Positions 1 through 8,814 of a DNA stretch of 64,000 nt are shown here, in pieces. The stretch lies in NCBI GenBank assembly GCA_028716845.1, contig JAQUPF010000001.1, positions 333,118-397,117 of the forward strand. Reading direction: 5' to 3'. How positions within the stretch are numbered: the first letter of the stretch is position 1; every line of letters starts with the position of its first letter. Position numbers and translations under genes: made by a program. The notes below the pieces were generated by a model that did not search any database, had not been told where the DNA came from, and was given only the letters and a program-made list of their open reading frames with translations. The DNA comes from a bacterium (lineage in GTDB: Bacteria; Auribacterota; Tritonobacteria; UBA1439).

Positions 1-4
1 CGTG

Positions 5-10
5 TATAAT
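5..10 (+). promoter_or_regulatory. -10 box of the C25 peptidase gene
   Basis: A perfect TATAAT stands out in GC-rich sequence. Transcription would begin near position 17, so the in-frame ATG at 9 cannot be the start, and the ATG at 39 or 54 is favoured. The -35 region lies outside the window. Confidence 0.5.
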
Positions 11-38
11 GCAATCGGGTCGGGGGGGCGCGGGGAGG

Positions 39-3000
39 ATGTCCTTCTTCATCATGGTGCTGGTTGCGGCCGCCGCCTTCGCGGGGACCGCCGCCGCGGC
101 CCCGGCCGACACGATCGTCCTCACATTCGATTTCCTCCCCCCGACGATCGAGGCGGCGGGCGCCTTCTCGCGCGTGACGATGGGCGACCTGCCGCTCCTC
201 CAGAAGGCGGGCGAGCCGGCGCTGCCGTACCGGCCCGTCCGCGTTCTCATCCCGGACGGCAGGGCGGTCCGTTCCGTGCGGATCAGGCCGGGGACGCTCA
301 TCGGCATCGACGGGCGCCACACGGTCGAGCCTGCGGCCGAGCCCGTCCCGCTGAGTTACAGGGGGCCGCCGAAGCCGCCGGCGCCGAACAGCGCCGTGTA
401 CGCCTCGGGTCGTCCGTATCCCGCCTCCATCGAGACGGGCCGCAGCGCGCAGCGGAAGGGCCCCTATGAGTTCCTGCTCCTCAATCTCCACCCGGTCGTC
501 TACCTCCCGTCGGAGCGGCGTCTCTCCTACTACGAGCGGCTCACGCTCGAGGTGGCGCTGGAGGACGCGTCGCCCGGGCGCCGGCCACGGCGGCCCGACA
601 CGGAGGAGCGGGATCGGCTGCAGCGGAAGATAGAGAACCCCGAGGCCCTCGAGAGCTACGACGGGGCCGGCAGCGCGCCGAGGCTCGACGGGGGCGGAGG
701 CCCCCCGGGCGATTTCCCGCACGTCATCATCACGAGCGCCGCGCTCGAGGGCGCCCCCGGCCCCCACAACTTCCAGGCGCTCCGCGATCACCGGACGGCG
801 CGGGGGATGCCGTCCACGATCGTGACGACGGAATACATCTACGCGAACTTCGACGGGGCGAGGCCCTCGGGGGGGAGCGACAACCAGACCCGCATCCGCA
901 ACTTCATCGCCTGGGCGCACGAGAACTGGGGGACGCGGTACGTCCTCCTCGGCGGCGCCGTCGGGGTCGTTCCCGCCCGCCTGTTCTACGTGCTGTCGTA
1001 TCCCGGCGGCTCCACCGCGAACATGCCGGTGGACATGTACTACGGGAACCTCGACGGCACCTTCGACCATGACGCGGACGGCGTCTACGGCGAGCCGACC
1101 GACGGCCCCGGCGGCGGCGAGGTGGACCTGTACGCGGAGGTGTACATCGGCCGCGCCTGCGTGGAGAACGCGACGGAGGTCGCGAACCTCGTCCGGAAGA
1201 CCATCGCCTACGAGACGTCGACCTCCGATTCCCTCCGGCGGGCCGTGATGGTCGGCGAACACCTCGGCTTCGGCGGCGTGTCGGAGTACGCGACCGAGTC
1301 GATGGAGGAGATCCGGCTCGGCTCCTGCGCGCACGGCTACTGCACGAAGGGGTTCGCCGACGACGAGTTCTTCCAGACCGAGACGCTCTACGACGCCCCG
1401 GGATACTCCTGGCCGAAGAGCGCGCTCGTCTCGATCATGAACGAGGGGGTGCACGTCCTCAACCACCTCGGCCACGCCAACTACACCTTCGACATGAAGC
1501 TGTACACATCGGACCTCCCCTCGCTCGCGAACACCGAGTATTTCTTCATCTACAGCCAGGGGTGCAATCCGGGCGGCTTCGACACGGCGAACTGCTTCGC
1601 GGAGTCCGTCACGACGATGGAGAAGGGGGCGGTCGCCGCCGTGATGAACGCCCGCTACGGGTGGGGGGCGTACAACAGCACGGCGGGGCCGTCGCAGTAC
1701 TACGACCGCGAGTTCTGGGACGCCCTCTTCGGCGAGGGGATACGGGAGCTGGGGCGGATGAACGCCGACTCCAAGGAGGACAACGACTTCCGGATCAACA
1801 ACTCGTGCATGCGCTGGTGCCTCTACGAGCTGAACCTGTTCGGCGACCCGGCCGTCCGGATCCAGAACATCTCGTCCAGGGGGAGGGTGTCGCTCGACGC
1901 CGACCGCTACCCCTTGCCGGGCTCCGCGACGGTGACCGTCGTGGACGCCGACCTCGACCTGGACCCGGGCGCGCCGGACACGGCGACCGCGGAGCTGCGG
2001 AGCGCGACGGAGACGGCGGCCGAGATCCTGCTCCTGACGGAGACGGGGCCCTCGACGAAGACGTTCCGCGGCACGATCCTCCTCGCCCCGGGGCCGGCGG
2101 TCCCGGGCGACGGGATCCTCCAGGCCGCCGACGGCGACGCGCTCACCGCGCGCTACCTCGACGCGGACGACGGGACGGGGAGCGCCGCGTGGGCCGAGGC
2201 CGGGGCGACGGCGGACGCCTCGGGGCCGGCCATCTCGAACATCCAGGCCGCGCCCGCGGCGCTCTCGTGCACGCTCACCTTCGGGACGGACGAGCCGGCG
2301 ACGGCCGTCGTGCGGTACGGGACGGCCGTCCCGCCGGGCGCCGAGGCCCCGTCGGGCACGCTCGCGACCTCCCACGCCGTCCGGCTCCGGGGCCTCGACC
2401 CGGAGACGACCTATTATTTCGAGGTGGTCGCGACCGACGGCGTCGGCAATGCCGGGACCGACGACAACGGCGGGGCATACCACCAGTTCACGACGCTCGC
2501 CGGCGGCGGCATCCTCCTCGTGGACGACGACGAGGGGGATTCGCACGAGACCTATTTCAAGCAGGCCCTGGACGCCGCCGGCTACGGCTACGACGCCTGG
2601 GACGTGAAGGAGGCGGGGGCGTCTCCCGACGCCGACGACCTCTCGAACTACGGGGTGGTCATCTGGAACTGCGGCTACAACTACTCCGCCTCGACGGCGG
2701 GGCTCACGACGGCCGAGCAGGCGGCACTCGCCTCCTACATGGACGGCGGCGGGCGGGTCTTCCTCTGCGGCCAGGACATCCTCTACAAAGGGGTGGCCGC
2801 CTCCTTCCGGACGAACTACCTGCGCCTCGCCGGCTACTCGAGCGACACGCAGGTGACTCGGGCGATGGGGATCGACGGCGACCGGATCTCGGGCGGCATG
2901 GACCTCGCCCTCTCCTACCCGTTCACCGACTGGTCGGACACCCTGACGCCCGACTCCTCCTCGTCGCCGGTCTTCAGGCGGGGGACGGCGAGCCCCGCCA

Positions 3001-3803
3001 CCTGGTGCGCCGTCCGCCATCCGAAGGACGGCCTGGCCGCGTCGTTCCGGATCGTCTTCTTCGCCTTCCCGTTCGAGGCGATCCGGCACGATATCGCCGC
3101 CCCGAACAACGCCGCGACCGTGATGGACCGCGTCCTCCGGTTCCTCTCGCCCGTCAGGGTCGATGAGGTCTCCCCGCCGTACGGCCTGAACGACCGGTCG
3201 ACGGCGGTCGCGATCCGGGGCGCCGGCTTCAGGGCGGATTCGACCGTCACGCTCGGGGGGGCGGCGCTCGGTGTCGACGCCATGGCCGGCTCCGAGATCG
3301 CCGCGACCGTCCCGGCGGGCCTCGCGGCGGGGGCGCACGACCTGGTCGTGCGGAACGCCGATTCGCTGCGGGGGTCGCTCGACGGCGCGTACACCGCGCT
3401 CGCGCCGGGCGGCGACGAGGACGGCGACGGCCTCACGAACGAGGAGGAGATCGTCACGCACGGCACGAACCCGCTCGACACCGACACCGACGGCGACGGC
3501 CTCCCCGATTCCGACGAGATCCTCGTCCACGGCACGGATCCGCTCAATCCCGACACCGACGGCGACGGCCTCCCCGACGGGGAGGAGATCGCCCGCGGCA
3601 CGTCCCCGTTCCTCCCCGACACCGACGGCGACGGCGTCCCCGACTTCATCGAGGTCACGCTCGGGAGCGACCCGCTCGACCCCGCGTCCGTCCCCGGCGC
3701 CTACTGCGTGAACTTCCAGCCGCCGCAGGCCGACCCCTATCCCGGCTTTATCCCCGAGGCGGGCGCCCCGTTCGGCCCCCGCGGCTGCGGTTGGACCGAG
3801 TGA
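39..3803 (+). CDS. Secreted C25 (gingipain-like) cysteine peptidase with TSP3 repeats and FQP/RGxGW tail
   Basis: About 1254 residues. It begins with a hydrophobic signal peptide ending in an Ala-rich stretch, then a propeptide-like region, then a C25 peptidase domain. Its catalytic pair appears to be His479 (NHLGH) and Cys509 (SQGCNPGG), with the 30-residue spacing expected of gingipains. Next come a fibronectin type III-like domain, a domain starting ILLVDDDEG that resembles a glutamine-amidotransferase-like fold, an IPT/TIG-like domain, and four calcium-binding TSP3-type repeats (DTDGDGLPD). The last 40 residues hold FQP and end RGCGWTE, a tail shared with three other genes in this window. 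Start: ATG 39 gives a clean signal peptide, but the GGGGAGG lies directly against it, so ATG 54 is also possible. Likely role: extracellular or surface proteolysis. The peptidase call is firm; the order of the middle domains is by pattern only. Confidence 0.85.
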   Translation: MSFFIMVLVAAAAFAGTAAAAPADTIVLTFDFLPPTIEAAGAFSRVTMGDLPLLQKAGEPALPYRPVRVLIPDGRAVRSVRIRPGTLIGIDGRHTVEPAAEPVPLSYRGPPKPPAPNSAVYASGRPYPASIETGRSAQRKGPYEFLLLNLHPVVYLPSERRLSYYERLTLEVALEDASPGRRPRRPDTEERDRLQRKIENPEALESYDGAGSAPRLDGGGGPPGDFPHVIITSAALEGAPGPHNFQALRDHRTARGMPSTIVTTEYIYANFDGARPSGGSDNQTRIRNFIAWAHENWGTRYVLLGGAVGVVPARLFYVLSYPGGSTANMPVDMYYGNLDGTFDHDADGVYGEPTDGPGGGEVDLYAEVYIGRACVENATEVANLVRKTIAYETSTSDSLRRAVMVGEHLGFGGVSEYATESMEEIRLGSCAHGYCTKGFADDEFFQTETLYDAPGYSWPKSALVSIMNEGVHVLNHLGHANYTFDMKLYTSDLPSLANTEYFFIYSQGCNPGGFDTANCFAESVTTMEKGAVAAVMNARYGWGAYNSTAGPSQYYDREFWDALFGEGIRELGRMNADSKEDNDFRINNSCMRWCLYELNLFGDPAVRIQNISSRGRVSLDADRYPLPGSATVTVVDADLDLDPGAPDTATAELRSATETAAEILLLTETGPSTKTFRGTILLAPGPAVPGDGILQAADGDALTARYLDADDGTGSAAWAEAGATADASGPAISNIQAAPAALSCTLTFGTDEPATAVVRYGTAVPPGAEAPSGTLATSHAVRLRGLDPETTYYFEVVATDGVGNAGTDDNGGAYHQFTTLAGGGILLVDDDEGDSHETYFKQALDAAGYGYDAWDVKEAGASPDADDLSNYGVVIWNCGYNYSASTAGLTTAEQAALASYMDGGGRVFLCGQDILYKGVAASFRTNYLRLAGYSSDTQVTRAMGIDGDRISGGMDLALSYPFTDWSDTLTPDSSSSPVFRRGTASPATWCAVRHPKDGLAASFRIVFFAFPFEAIRHDIAAPNNAATVMDRVLRFLSPVRVDEVSPPYGLNDRSTAVAIRGAGFRADSTVTLGGAALGVDAMAGSEIAATVPAGLAAGAHDLVVRNADSLRGSLDGAYTALAPGGDEDGDGLTNEEEIVTHGTNPLDTDTDGDGLPDSDEILVHGTDPLNPDTDGDGLPDGEEIARGTSPFLPDTDGDGVPDFIEVTLGSDPLDPASVPGAYCVNFQPPQADPYPGFIPEAGAPFGPRGCGWTE

Positions 3804-3908
3804 GGCGGTGACGGTGGAAGGGCTTTCCTTACAATCAAGTCATAATTCCATGACAACTCCCCGGCGGGGAGGTGCGATGCTTTTCCCGGCACAGCGGAGG
3901 GAACCGGC

Positions 3909-5198
3909 GTGAGACCCCTGGCACGGTGCGCGGCGCTCCTGGCCGCCGCGGCGATCCTCGCGGCGACATGGGCCGCCGCCGGGGAGCTCGAGATCCACGT
4001 CATCGACGTCGGCCAGGGGGCGAGCGAGCTCGTCATCGGCCCCAACGGGACGACGATCCTCATCGACGGGGGGACGAGCACGATGGGCCGAAACAGGGTT
4101 CTCCCCTACCTGAACGCGATCTTTCCTCCCGGCGGGCGGCGGCTCGACTACATGATCTGCTCCCACGACCACGCCGACCACTACGGCGGGCTCCTCTCCC
4201 TCCTCGCGAGCGGCTACTCGGCCGACACCATCTACCACTGCGGGGCAAACGCGAGCTTCGGCCGCGGCGTTCCCATCGCCGTCGGCACGGTCATCGACCT
4301 CGGGGACGGCGCCATCGCCACCTGCGTCGCCGCCAACGGCCTTTTCATCGACGGCACCTACGTGGCGCCGACGAGCGACAAGAACACGCGGAGCATCGCC
4401 ATGCTCCTCCAGTACGGCGGCTTCGACTACCTCACCGCCGGCGACATGCCCGACAGCCGCGAGCGCCGGCTCGCCGATGCCCTCGTCAAGTATGTCAATC
4501 CCCCCTCACACCCCCACCACCCGGACCGGCCGTACCTCGACCCGGAGACGGGGGTGGACGTCCTCCACGTCAACCACCACGGCTCGAAGTACAGCTCGTC
4601 GGCCTACTACGTCAATGCGATGCGGCCCGAGCTGGCCCTCATCAACGGCGGCGACGGCTACGGCCACCCCACCTCGCAGGCGGTCGACCGGCTCCTCGGC
4701 AGGCCGTTCTACACGATCGCGTGCTCGTGCAGCTCCGACTGCGGCAGGGCGACCGGCGTCACCGTCCCCGGGGCCCTCGTCTTCCGGACGACGGCCGCCT
4801 CCTACGACTGCCGGCGGGCGATCGAGGCCGACTGCCCGACGATCGGGAACATCGTCGTCATCACCGACGGCATGGCCGACTACACCGTCGAGGGGACATC
4901 CATGCCGCCCATCCGCCTGGCGCTCGACCAGTTGTCCCCGGACCAGGACACCGACGGCGACGGCCTCACCAACGCACAGGAGTTCCTGTACGGCACCGAC
5001 CCGCTCGACCCGGACACCGACGGCGACGGCGTCTCCGACTACGTCGAGGTCATGTCCGGGAGCGACCCGCTCGACCCGGCGTCAGTCCCCCACGTCCTCC
5101 ACTTCACCTTCCAGCCTTGGGGCCTCGCGGCGCCCCCGGCGACCGTCCCCGACTCCGGCCAGTCCTATGCCGGCACCCGCGGCTTCGGCTGGCAATAG
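3909..5198 (+). CDS. Secreted ComEC/Rec2-like metallo-beta-lactamase-fold hydrolase with TSP3 repeats and FQP/RGxGW tail
   Basis: 429 residues from a GTG start preceded by GGAGGG at 7 nt spacing. A signal peptide of about 25 residues is followed by an MBL domain with [13 protein letters not shown], the metal-binding [14 protein letters not shown] and the VNHHGS motif typical of the C-terminal hydrolase domain of ComEC and its free-standing relatives. Two TSP3 repeats follow ([18 protein letters not shown]), and the protein ends FQP...RGFGWQ. There is no ComEC channel domain, so DNA uptake should not be assumed. The family includes extracellular nuclease-like or phosphodiesterase-like enzymes of unknown substrate. 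A dispersed repeat begins about 13 nt after the stop codon. A second MBL protein lacking the tail lies at 57663-58583. Confidence 0.85.
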   Translation: MRPLARCAALLAAAAILAATWAAAGELEIHVIDVGQGASELVIGPNGTTILIDGGTSTMGRNRVLPYLNAIFPPGGRRLDYMICSHDHADHYGGLLSLLASGYSADTIYHCGANASFGRGVPIAVGTVIDLGDGAIATCVAANGLFIDGTYVAPTSDKNTRSIAMLLQYGGFDYLTAGDMPDSRERRLADALVKYVNPPSHPHHPDRPYLDPETGVDVLHVNHHGSKYSSSAYYVNAMRPELALINGGDGYGHPTSQAVDRLLGRPFYTIACSCSSDCGRATGVTVPGALVFRTTAASYDCRRAIEADCPTIGNIVVITDGMADYTVEGTSMPPIRLALDQLSPDQDTDGDGLTNAQEFLYGTDPLDPDTDGDGVSDYVEVMSGSDPLDPASVPHVLHFTFQPWGLAAPPATVPDSGQSYAGTRGFGWQ

Positions 5199-5210
5199 CG
5201 CCCCGCCGGC

Positions 5211-5330
5211 GGCGGAACAATGAACCCCGAGCCGCGGATTGAAACGGATTCTTACGGATATTCACGGATTCGACCTCAACCGTATCGGTGGAAATCCGTA
5301 ATCATCAGTGGAAATCCGTGGTGGATTCGT
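5211..5330 (+). repeat. Dispersed CGGAT/ATCCG hairpin repeat, full-length copy R1
   Basis: Left half: four CGGAT units at about 10-nt intervals. Core: GACCTCAACCGTATCGGTGG. Right half: inverted ATCCG units ending GGTGGATT. The two halves are largely complementary, so the element could form a long hairpin as DNA or RNA. Positions 5245-5330 match copy R3 (7611-7696) at all but one of 86 positions. It begins just after the tail gene ending at 5198 and its 3' end is 64 nt before the -10 box of the subtilase gene. Confidence 0.85.
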
Positions 5331-5391
5331 ACGTTGTCTCCGCCATAACTTAATTCGCCTGGTTCCGCGTGCATGGACGGGAATTATCGGG

Positions 5392-5397
5392 TATAGT
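5392..5397 (+). promoter_or_regulatory. -10 box of the subtilase gene
   Basis: TATAGT; transcription would start near 5404, only about 7 nt before the ATG at 5411. This makes the in-frame ATG at 5369 unlikely and predicts a nearly leaderless mRNA. No convincing -35 box is visible. Confidence 0.45.
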
Positions 5398-5410
5398 GGA
5401 CACGGATCAC

Positions 5411-7246
5411 ATGTCCTCCCGCATGCTGTGCCGCATCGCCCCGGCGGTTGTCGCGGGCGTTTTCCTCCTGCACGCCGGCGCCGTCCGCGCCGCGCCTCCC
5501 GCGTACGCCCCCGACAGGATAATCCTCAAACTCAGGGACGTCCCGCCGGGCCTCGACGCGGCCCTGCGGAGCGGCGGCGCGGCGCCCCTCCTCGGCATTC
5601 CGGCGCTCGACCGGATCGGCGAGCGCCTCGGGGCGAGGGCCGTGCGGCCACTCTTCCGGGCGCCCGCCCCGGCCGGCAAGGTCGACACGGCCGGCCTCTC
5701 GCGCATCCTCATCGTCGACCTCCCGCCGGGGACCGACATCCCGGCGGCGTGCCGCGATTACGCCCGCGACCCGGCCGTCGAGTACGCGGAGCCGGATTAC
5801 GTGGCGCACGGCGGGGCACGCATCCCCGACGACCCGTCGTTCCCGCTCCAATGGGGGATGCGCAACACCGGCCAGACCGGGGGAACGCCCGGCGCCGACA
5901 TCAGCGCGACGGCCGCGTGGGAATGGCAGACGGGGAGCGCCGACATCATCGTCGCGGTCGTCGATTCCGGCTCCGACTTCGACCATCCCGACCTCGCCGG
6001 GAGATTCCGGGCGAATCCAGGCGAAACCCCCGGGAGCGGGACGGACGACGACGGGAACGGCTTCGTCGACGACGTGTACGGCTGGGACTTCGTCAACGAC
6101 GACAACTGGCCGCAGGACGACCACGGCCACGGGACGCACGTCGCCGGCATCGCCGCGGCCGGGACGGACAACGGCACCGGGGTGGCGGGCGTGGCCTGGG
6201 GGTGCCCGATCATGACCGTGAAGGTCCTGAACAGCGGCAACTGGGGATACTGGAGCTGGATCGAGAACGGGATGCGCTACGCCGTCGACAACGGCGCCCG
6301 TGCGATCAACCTGAGCATCGGGGGCTACTCCCCCTCCTCATCCCTCGAGGACACCGTGAACTACGTTCACGCCAACGGCGGCATCCTGCTCGTCGCCACC
6401 CACAATTACGGCGGCGCGATCACGTACCCCGCGAAATACGACAACGTCATCGCCGTCGGCGCCACCGATCACGACGACCAGCGCTGGAGCTCCTCGAACT
6501 ACGGCCCCGAACTGGACGTCGTCGCGCCCGGCGTCTCCATCCACAGCACGCTCTGGAACGACACCTACGCGAGCTGGAGCGGGACGTCCATGGCCGCCCC
6601 CCACGTCACCGGCGTGGCGGCCCTCCTTCTCTCGGTCCGGGCGGACCTGACGTTCGAGCGGGTCAAGCAGCTGCTCGAGTCCACCGCCGCCGACGAGGTC
6701 GGGAGGCCTTCGGAGGATACCCCCGGCTGGGACCAGTACATGGGCTGGGGGAGGATCGACGCCTCCCGGGCGCTCCAGGCACTCGACGAGGATGCCGACG
6801 GCATGCCGGACGCATGGGAGGCATACTACGGCCTCGATCCGTACTCAGACGACACGGCCGGGGACCTGGACGGGGACGGCCTCACCAATCTCGAGGAGTA
6901 CCTGCTCGGCACCAACCCGGCGGATCCCGACACCGACGGCGACGGCCTCTCCGATTCCGACGAGATCCTCGTCCACTTCACGGATCCGCTCGATCCCGAC
7001 ACCGACGGCGACGGCCTCACGGACGGGGAGGAGATCGACCGCGGCACCGATCCGCTCGCCCCCGACACCGACGGCGACGGCGTCTCCGACGGCCTCGAGG
7101 TCATGTTCGGGAGCGACCCGCTCGACCCGGCCTCGCACCCCTCCGTCATCCGCGTCAGCTTCCAGCCGGAAGCGGCGCGGGCATCCGGCGACTTCGCCGC
7201 CGACGGGGGCCTCACCTTCGACGCGCGCGGCTTCGGCTGGTGGTAG
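5411..7246 (+). CDS. Secreted S8 subtilisin-like serine protease with TSP3 repeats and FQP/RGxGW tail
   Basis: 611 residues from ATG 5411. Signal peptide; an inhibitor-type propeptide of about 110 residues (ILKLRD to YAEPDYVAH); then the peptidase S8 domain with Asp185 (VVDSGSDFDHPDL), His240 (GHGTHVAG) and Ser393 (SGTSMAAPHV). After a spacer (DADGMPDAWE) come TSP3 repeats. The protein ends with FQP...DARGFGWW directly before the stop codon. All catalytic residues are present, so an active extracellular protease is expected. It is flanked by nearly identical direct repeats (R1 and R3). The paralogue at 34312-36243 has the same catalytic domain but a completely different C-terminal attachment module. 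Confidence 0.9.
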   Translation: MSSRMLCRIAPAVVAGVFLLHAGAVRAAPPAYAPDRIILKLRDVPPGLDAALRSGGAAPLLGIPALDRIGERLGARAVRPLFRAPAPAGKVDTAGLSRILIVDLPPGTDIPAACRDYARDPAVEYAEPDYVAHGGARIPDDPSFPLQWGMRNTGQTGGTPGADISATAAWEWQTGSADIIVAVVDSGSDFDHPDLAGRFRANPGETPGSGTDDDGNGFVDDVYGWDFVNDDNWPQDDHGHGTHVAGIAAAGTDNGTGVAGVAWGCPIMTVKVLNSGNWGYWSWIENGMRYAVDNGARAINLSIGGYSPSSSLEDTVNYVHANGGILLVATHNYGGAITYPAKYDNVIAVGATDHDDQRWSSSNYGPELDVVAPGVSIHSTLWNDTYASWSGTSMAAPHVTGVAALLLSVRADLTFERVKQLLESTAADEVGRPSEDTPGWDQYMGWGRIDASRALQALDEDADGMPDAWEAYYGLDPYSDDTAGDLDGDGLTNLEEYLLGTNPADPDTDGDGLSDSDEILVHFTDPLDPDTDGDGLTDGEEIDRGTDPLAPDTDGDGVSDGLEVMFGSDPLDPASHPSVIRVSFQPEAARASGDFAADGGLTFDARGFGWW

Positions 7247-7280
7247 CGCCCCGCCGGCATGATGAGAACAAACCAGCCGC

Positions 7281-7385
7281 GGCGGAACAATGAACCACGA
7301 GCCGCGGATCTCCACGGATCATTGACGGATTGTCACGGATTGGATTGCAGTAGATACAGGGTTCCGGCCGCGGATTGACGCAGAT
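7281..7385 (+). repeat. Dispersed CGGAT repeat, partial copy R2
   Basis: Begins GCGGAACAATGAACC and CGAGCCGCGGAT like the full copies, 35 nt after the subtilase stop codon. After several CGGAT units it diverges and lacks the CGTATC core and the usual right half. Confidence 0.7.
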
Positions 7386-7391
7386 ACAACC

Positions 7392-7487
7392 GGCCACAGA
7401 GGGCACAGAGAACACGGAGGACAGTGCTGCTTTCGACTTTGAACGTACAACTTTGAACTGTAGTTGTTCTCTGTGATCTCCGTGGCG
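7392..7487. repeat. Imperfect 22-bp inverted repeat in the non-coding gap
   Basis: Arms 7392-7413 and 7466-7487 match at about 18 of 22 positions and contain CACAGAGAAC. The 52 nt between them include two close copies of CTTTGAAC. No gene is seen between 7247 and 7810; the gap holds only R2, this inverted repeat, R3 and a promoter. Confidence 0.55.
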
Positions 7488-7571
7488 AAAAGAGAGAGCT
7501 GCTATTCACGTTCATCCGCGGCGGAAGCACTGTTCCCCAACGCAGTCGGTTCCAGTCGCATTAGCGAAAAT

Positions 7572-7696
7572 CCGCGGAACACACAATGAACTCCGCACCA
7601 CGGATGCGCGCGGATTCTTACGGATATTCACGGATTCGACCTCAACCGTATCGGTGGAAATCCGTAATCATCAGTGGAAATCCGCGGTGGATTCGT
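7572..7696 (+). repeat. Dispersed CGGAT/ATCCG hairpin repeat, full-length copy R3
   Basis: Same architecture and core as R1, differing at one position over 86 nt. Its 3' end (GGTGGATT) lies 58 nt before the -10 box for the 7811 gene. The short upstream piece AGCGAAAATCCGCG recurs at 53055. Confidence 0.85.
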
Positions 7697-7727
7697 TCCT
7701 TGTGTCCGCGGCCGGTCCCGGCGGGCA

Positions 7728-7757
7728 TTGACATGCGCCATGCCGTTCCGATATAGT
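7728..7757 (+). promoter_or_regulatory. Sigma70-type promoter
   Basis: TTGACA (7728-7733), 18-nt spacer, TATAGT (7752-7757). It would drive the two-gene unit 7811-8814 with a leader of about 45 nt. Confidence 0.7.
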
Positions 7758-7810
7758 ATGCGCCACCCCCGGCCGGAGTTCGGGCGCGGGGGAAAGGCGA
7801 CGGGTGGCAC

Positions 7811-8056
7811 ATGCCGTTCACGGGAAAACAGCGGGACATCCTTAAACTCATGCGCAACACCGTGCGGAGCTACCAGACGCTCAGCATCGGAAGCGCTCAC
7901 GGCCTCCAGCGCCTGGCGAAGGATTACTTCGACATCGAGATCGACATCCAGCCGACGATCGAGGCGGTCCGGAGCCGGCGGGGCGACCTGATCTACGCCG
8001 AGCTCGCCCGGCTCCAGGGGATCATCGGCGAGATCGAGAAGCGGGGCGCGCGATGA
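7811..8056 (+). CDS. Small conserved-looking protein of unknown function
   Basis: 81 residues, soluble, mostly helical by composition, no Cys and no membrane segment. It is rich in charged residues and ends IIGEIEKRGAR. I do not recognise a family. Its stop overlaps the start of the downstream polyprenol-phosphate mannosyltransferase-like gene (ATGA), so the two are probably translationally coupled. It has its own promoter and normal codon use, which supports a real gene; an accessory role for the glycosyltransferase is only a guess. Confidence 0.6.
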   Translation: MPFTGKQRDILKLMRNTVRSYQTLSIGSAHGLQRLAKDYFDIEIDIQPTIEAVRSRRGDLIYAELARLQGIIGEIEKRGAR

Positions 8057-8814
8057 CGGCCGCGCGGAAGGCGCTCATCGTCATCGGGACGTATAACGAG
8101 CGGGAGAACATCCGCGAGCTCGTGGAGCGCGTCCTCGGCCTGGCGCTGGGGTTCCACATCCTCATCATCGACGACAACTCGCCGGACGGCACCGGCCGGA
8201 TCGCCGACGAGCTCGCCGACGCGCATCCCGAGGTCGGCGTCATCCACCGCCCCTCGAAGATGGGCCTCGGCACCGCGTACCTGGCGGGATTCCGTCACGG
8301 CATCGAGCGCGGCTACGACCTCCTCCTCACCATGGACGCCGACTTCTCGCACGACCCCGCCGTCCTCCCGCGCCTCCTCGAGGCGGCGGAGACGCACGAT
8401 CTCGTCATCGGCTCCCGCTACGTCCGCGGCGGCGGCGTGGTCAACTGGCCCTGGCACCGGAAGCTCGTGAGCCGCGGGGGGAGCATCTACGCCCGGCTCG
8501 TCACCGGCCTCCCCGTCGCCGACGCGACGGGGGGATTCAACTGCTACCGGAGCGAGGTCCTCCGGGCGATCGGCCTGGACGGCATCAGGTCCGAGGGGTA
8601 CGCCTTCCACATCGAGATGAAGCACAAGGCCCGGCGGAAGGGGTTCCGCATTTGCGAGATCCCGATCACGTTCGTGGACCGGACGCTCGGGAAATCCAAG
8701 ATGTCGAAACGGATCTTCCTCGAGGCGATCGGTCGCTGCTGGAAGATCCGCTTCAGCGGCCGGGACCGTTCACCGTCCCCCCCCGCGCGTACAGGGCGAG
8801 GGCGAGCTTCCTGA
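8053..8814 (+). CDS. Polyprenol-phosphate mannosyltransferase (DPM1-like, GT2 family)
   Basis: 253 residues. Motifs of the GT2 dolichol-phosphate-mannose-synthase group are clear: GTYNERENI near the N-terminus, DDNSPDGTGRIADELA, the metal-binding DADFSHDP, GSRYVRGGGV, and DATGGFNCYRSEVL. There is no C-terminal membrane domain, so it resembles the soluble or peripheral single-domain type. Such enzymes move a sugar from a nucleotide donor to a lipid carrier, and a GT39-type membrane enzyme that could use lipid-linked sugar is encoded convergently at 8753-10315. The last 62 nt overlap that gene. The exact sugar is unknown. Confidence 0.88.
   Translation: MTAARKALIVIGTYNERENIRELVERVLGLALGFHILIIDDNSPDGTGRIADELADAHPEVGVIHRPSKMGLGTAYLAGFRHGIERGYDLLLTMDADFSHDPAVLPRLLEAAETHDLVIGSRYVRGGGVVNWPWHRKLVSRGGSIYARLVTGLPVADATGGFNCYRSEVLRAIGLDGIRSEGYAFHIEMKHKARRKGFRICEIPITFVDRTLGKSKMSKRIFLEAIGRCWKIRFSGRDRSPSPPARTGRGRAS

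Noticed and set aside
9..38. Upstream ATG at 9 as the start of the C25 peptidase
   Set aside because: It falls within the TATAAT box, so it would not be transcribed from that promoter.
3909..5198. Naming the MBL proteins comEC
   Set aside because: Only the hydrolase domain is present; no channel or OB domain, so competence function is not supported.
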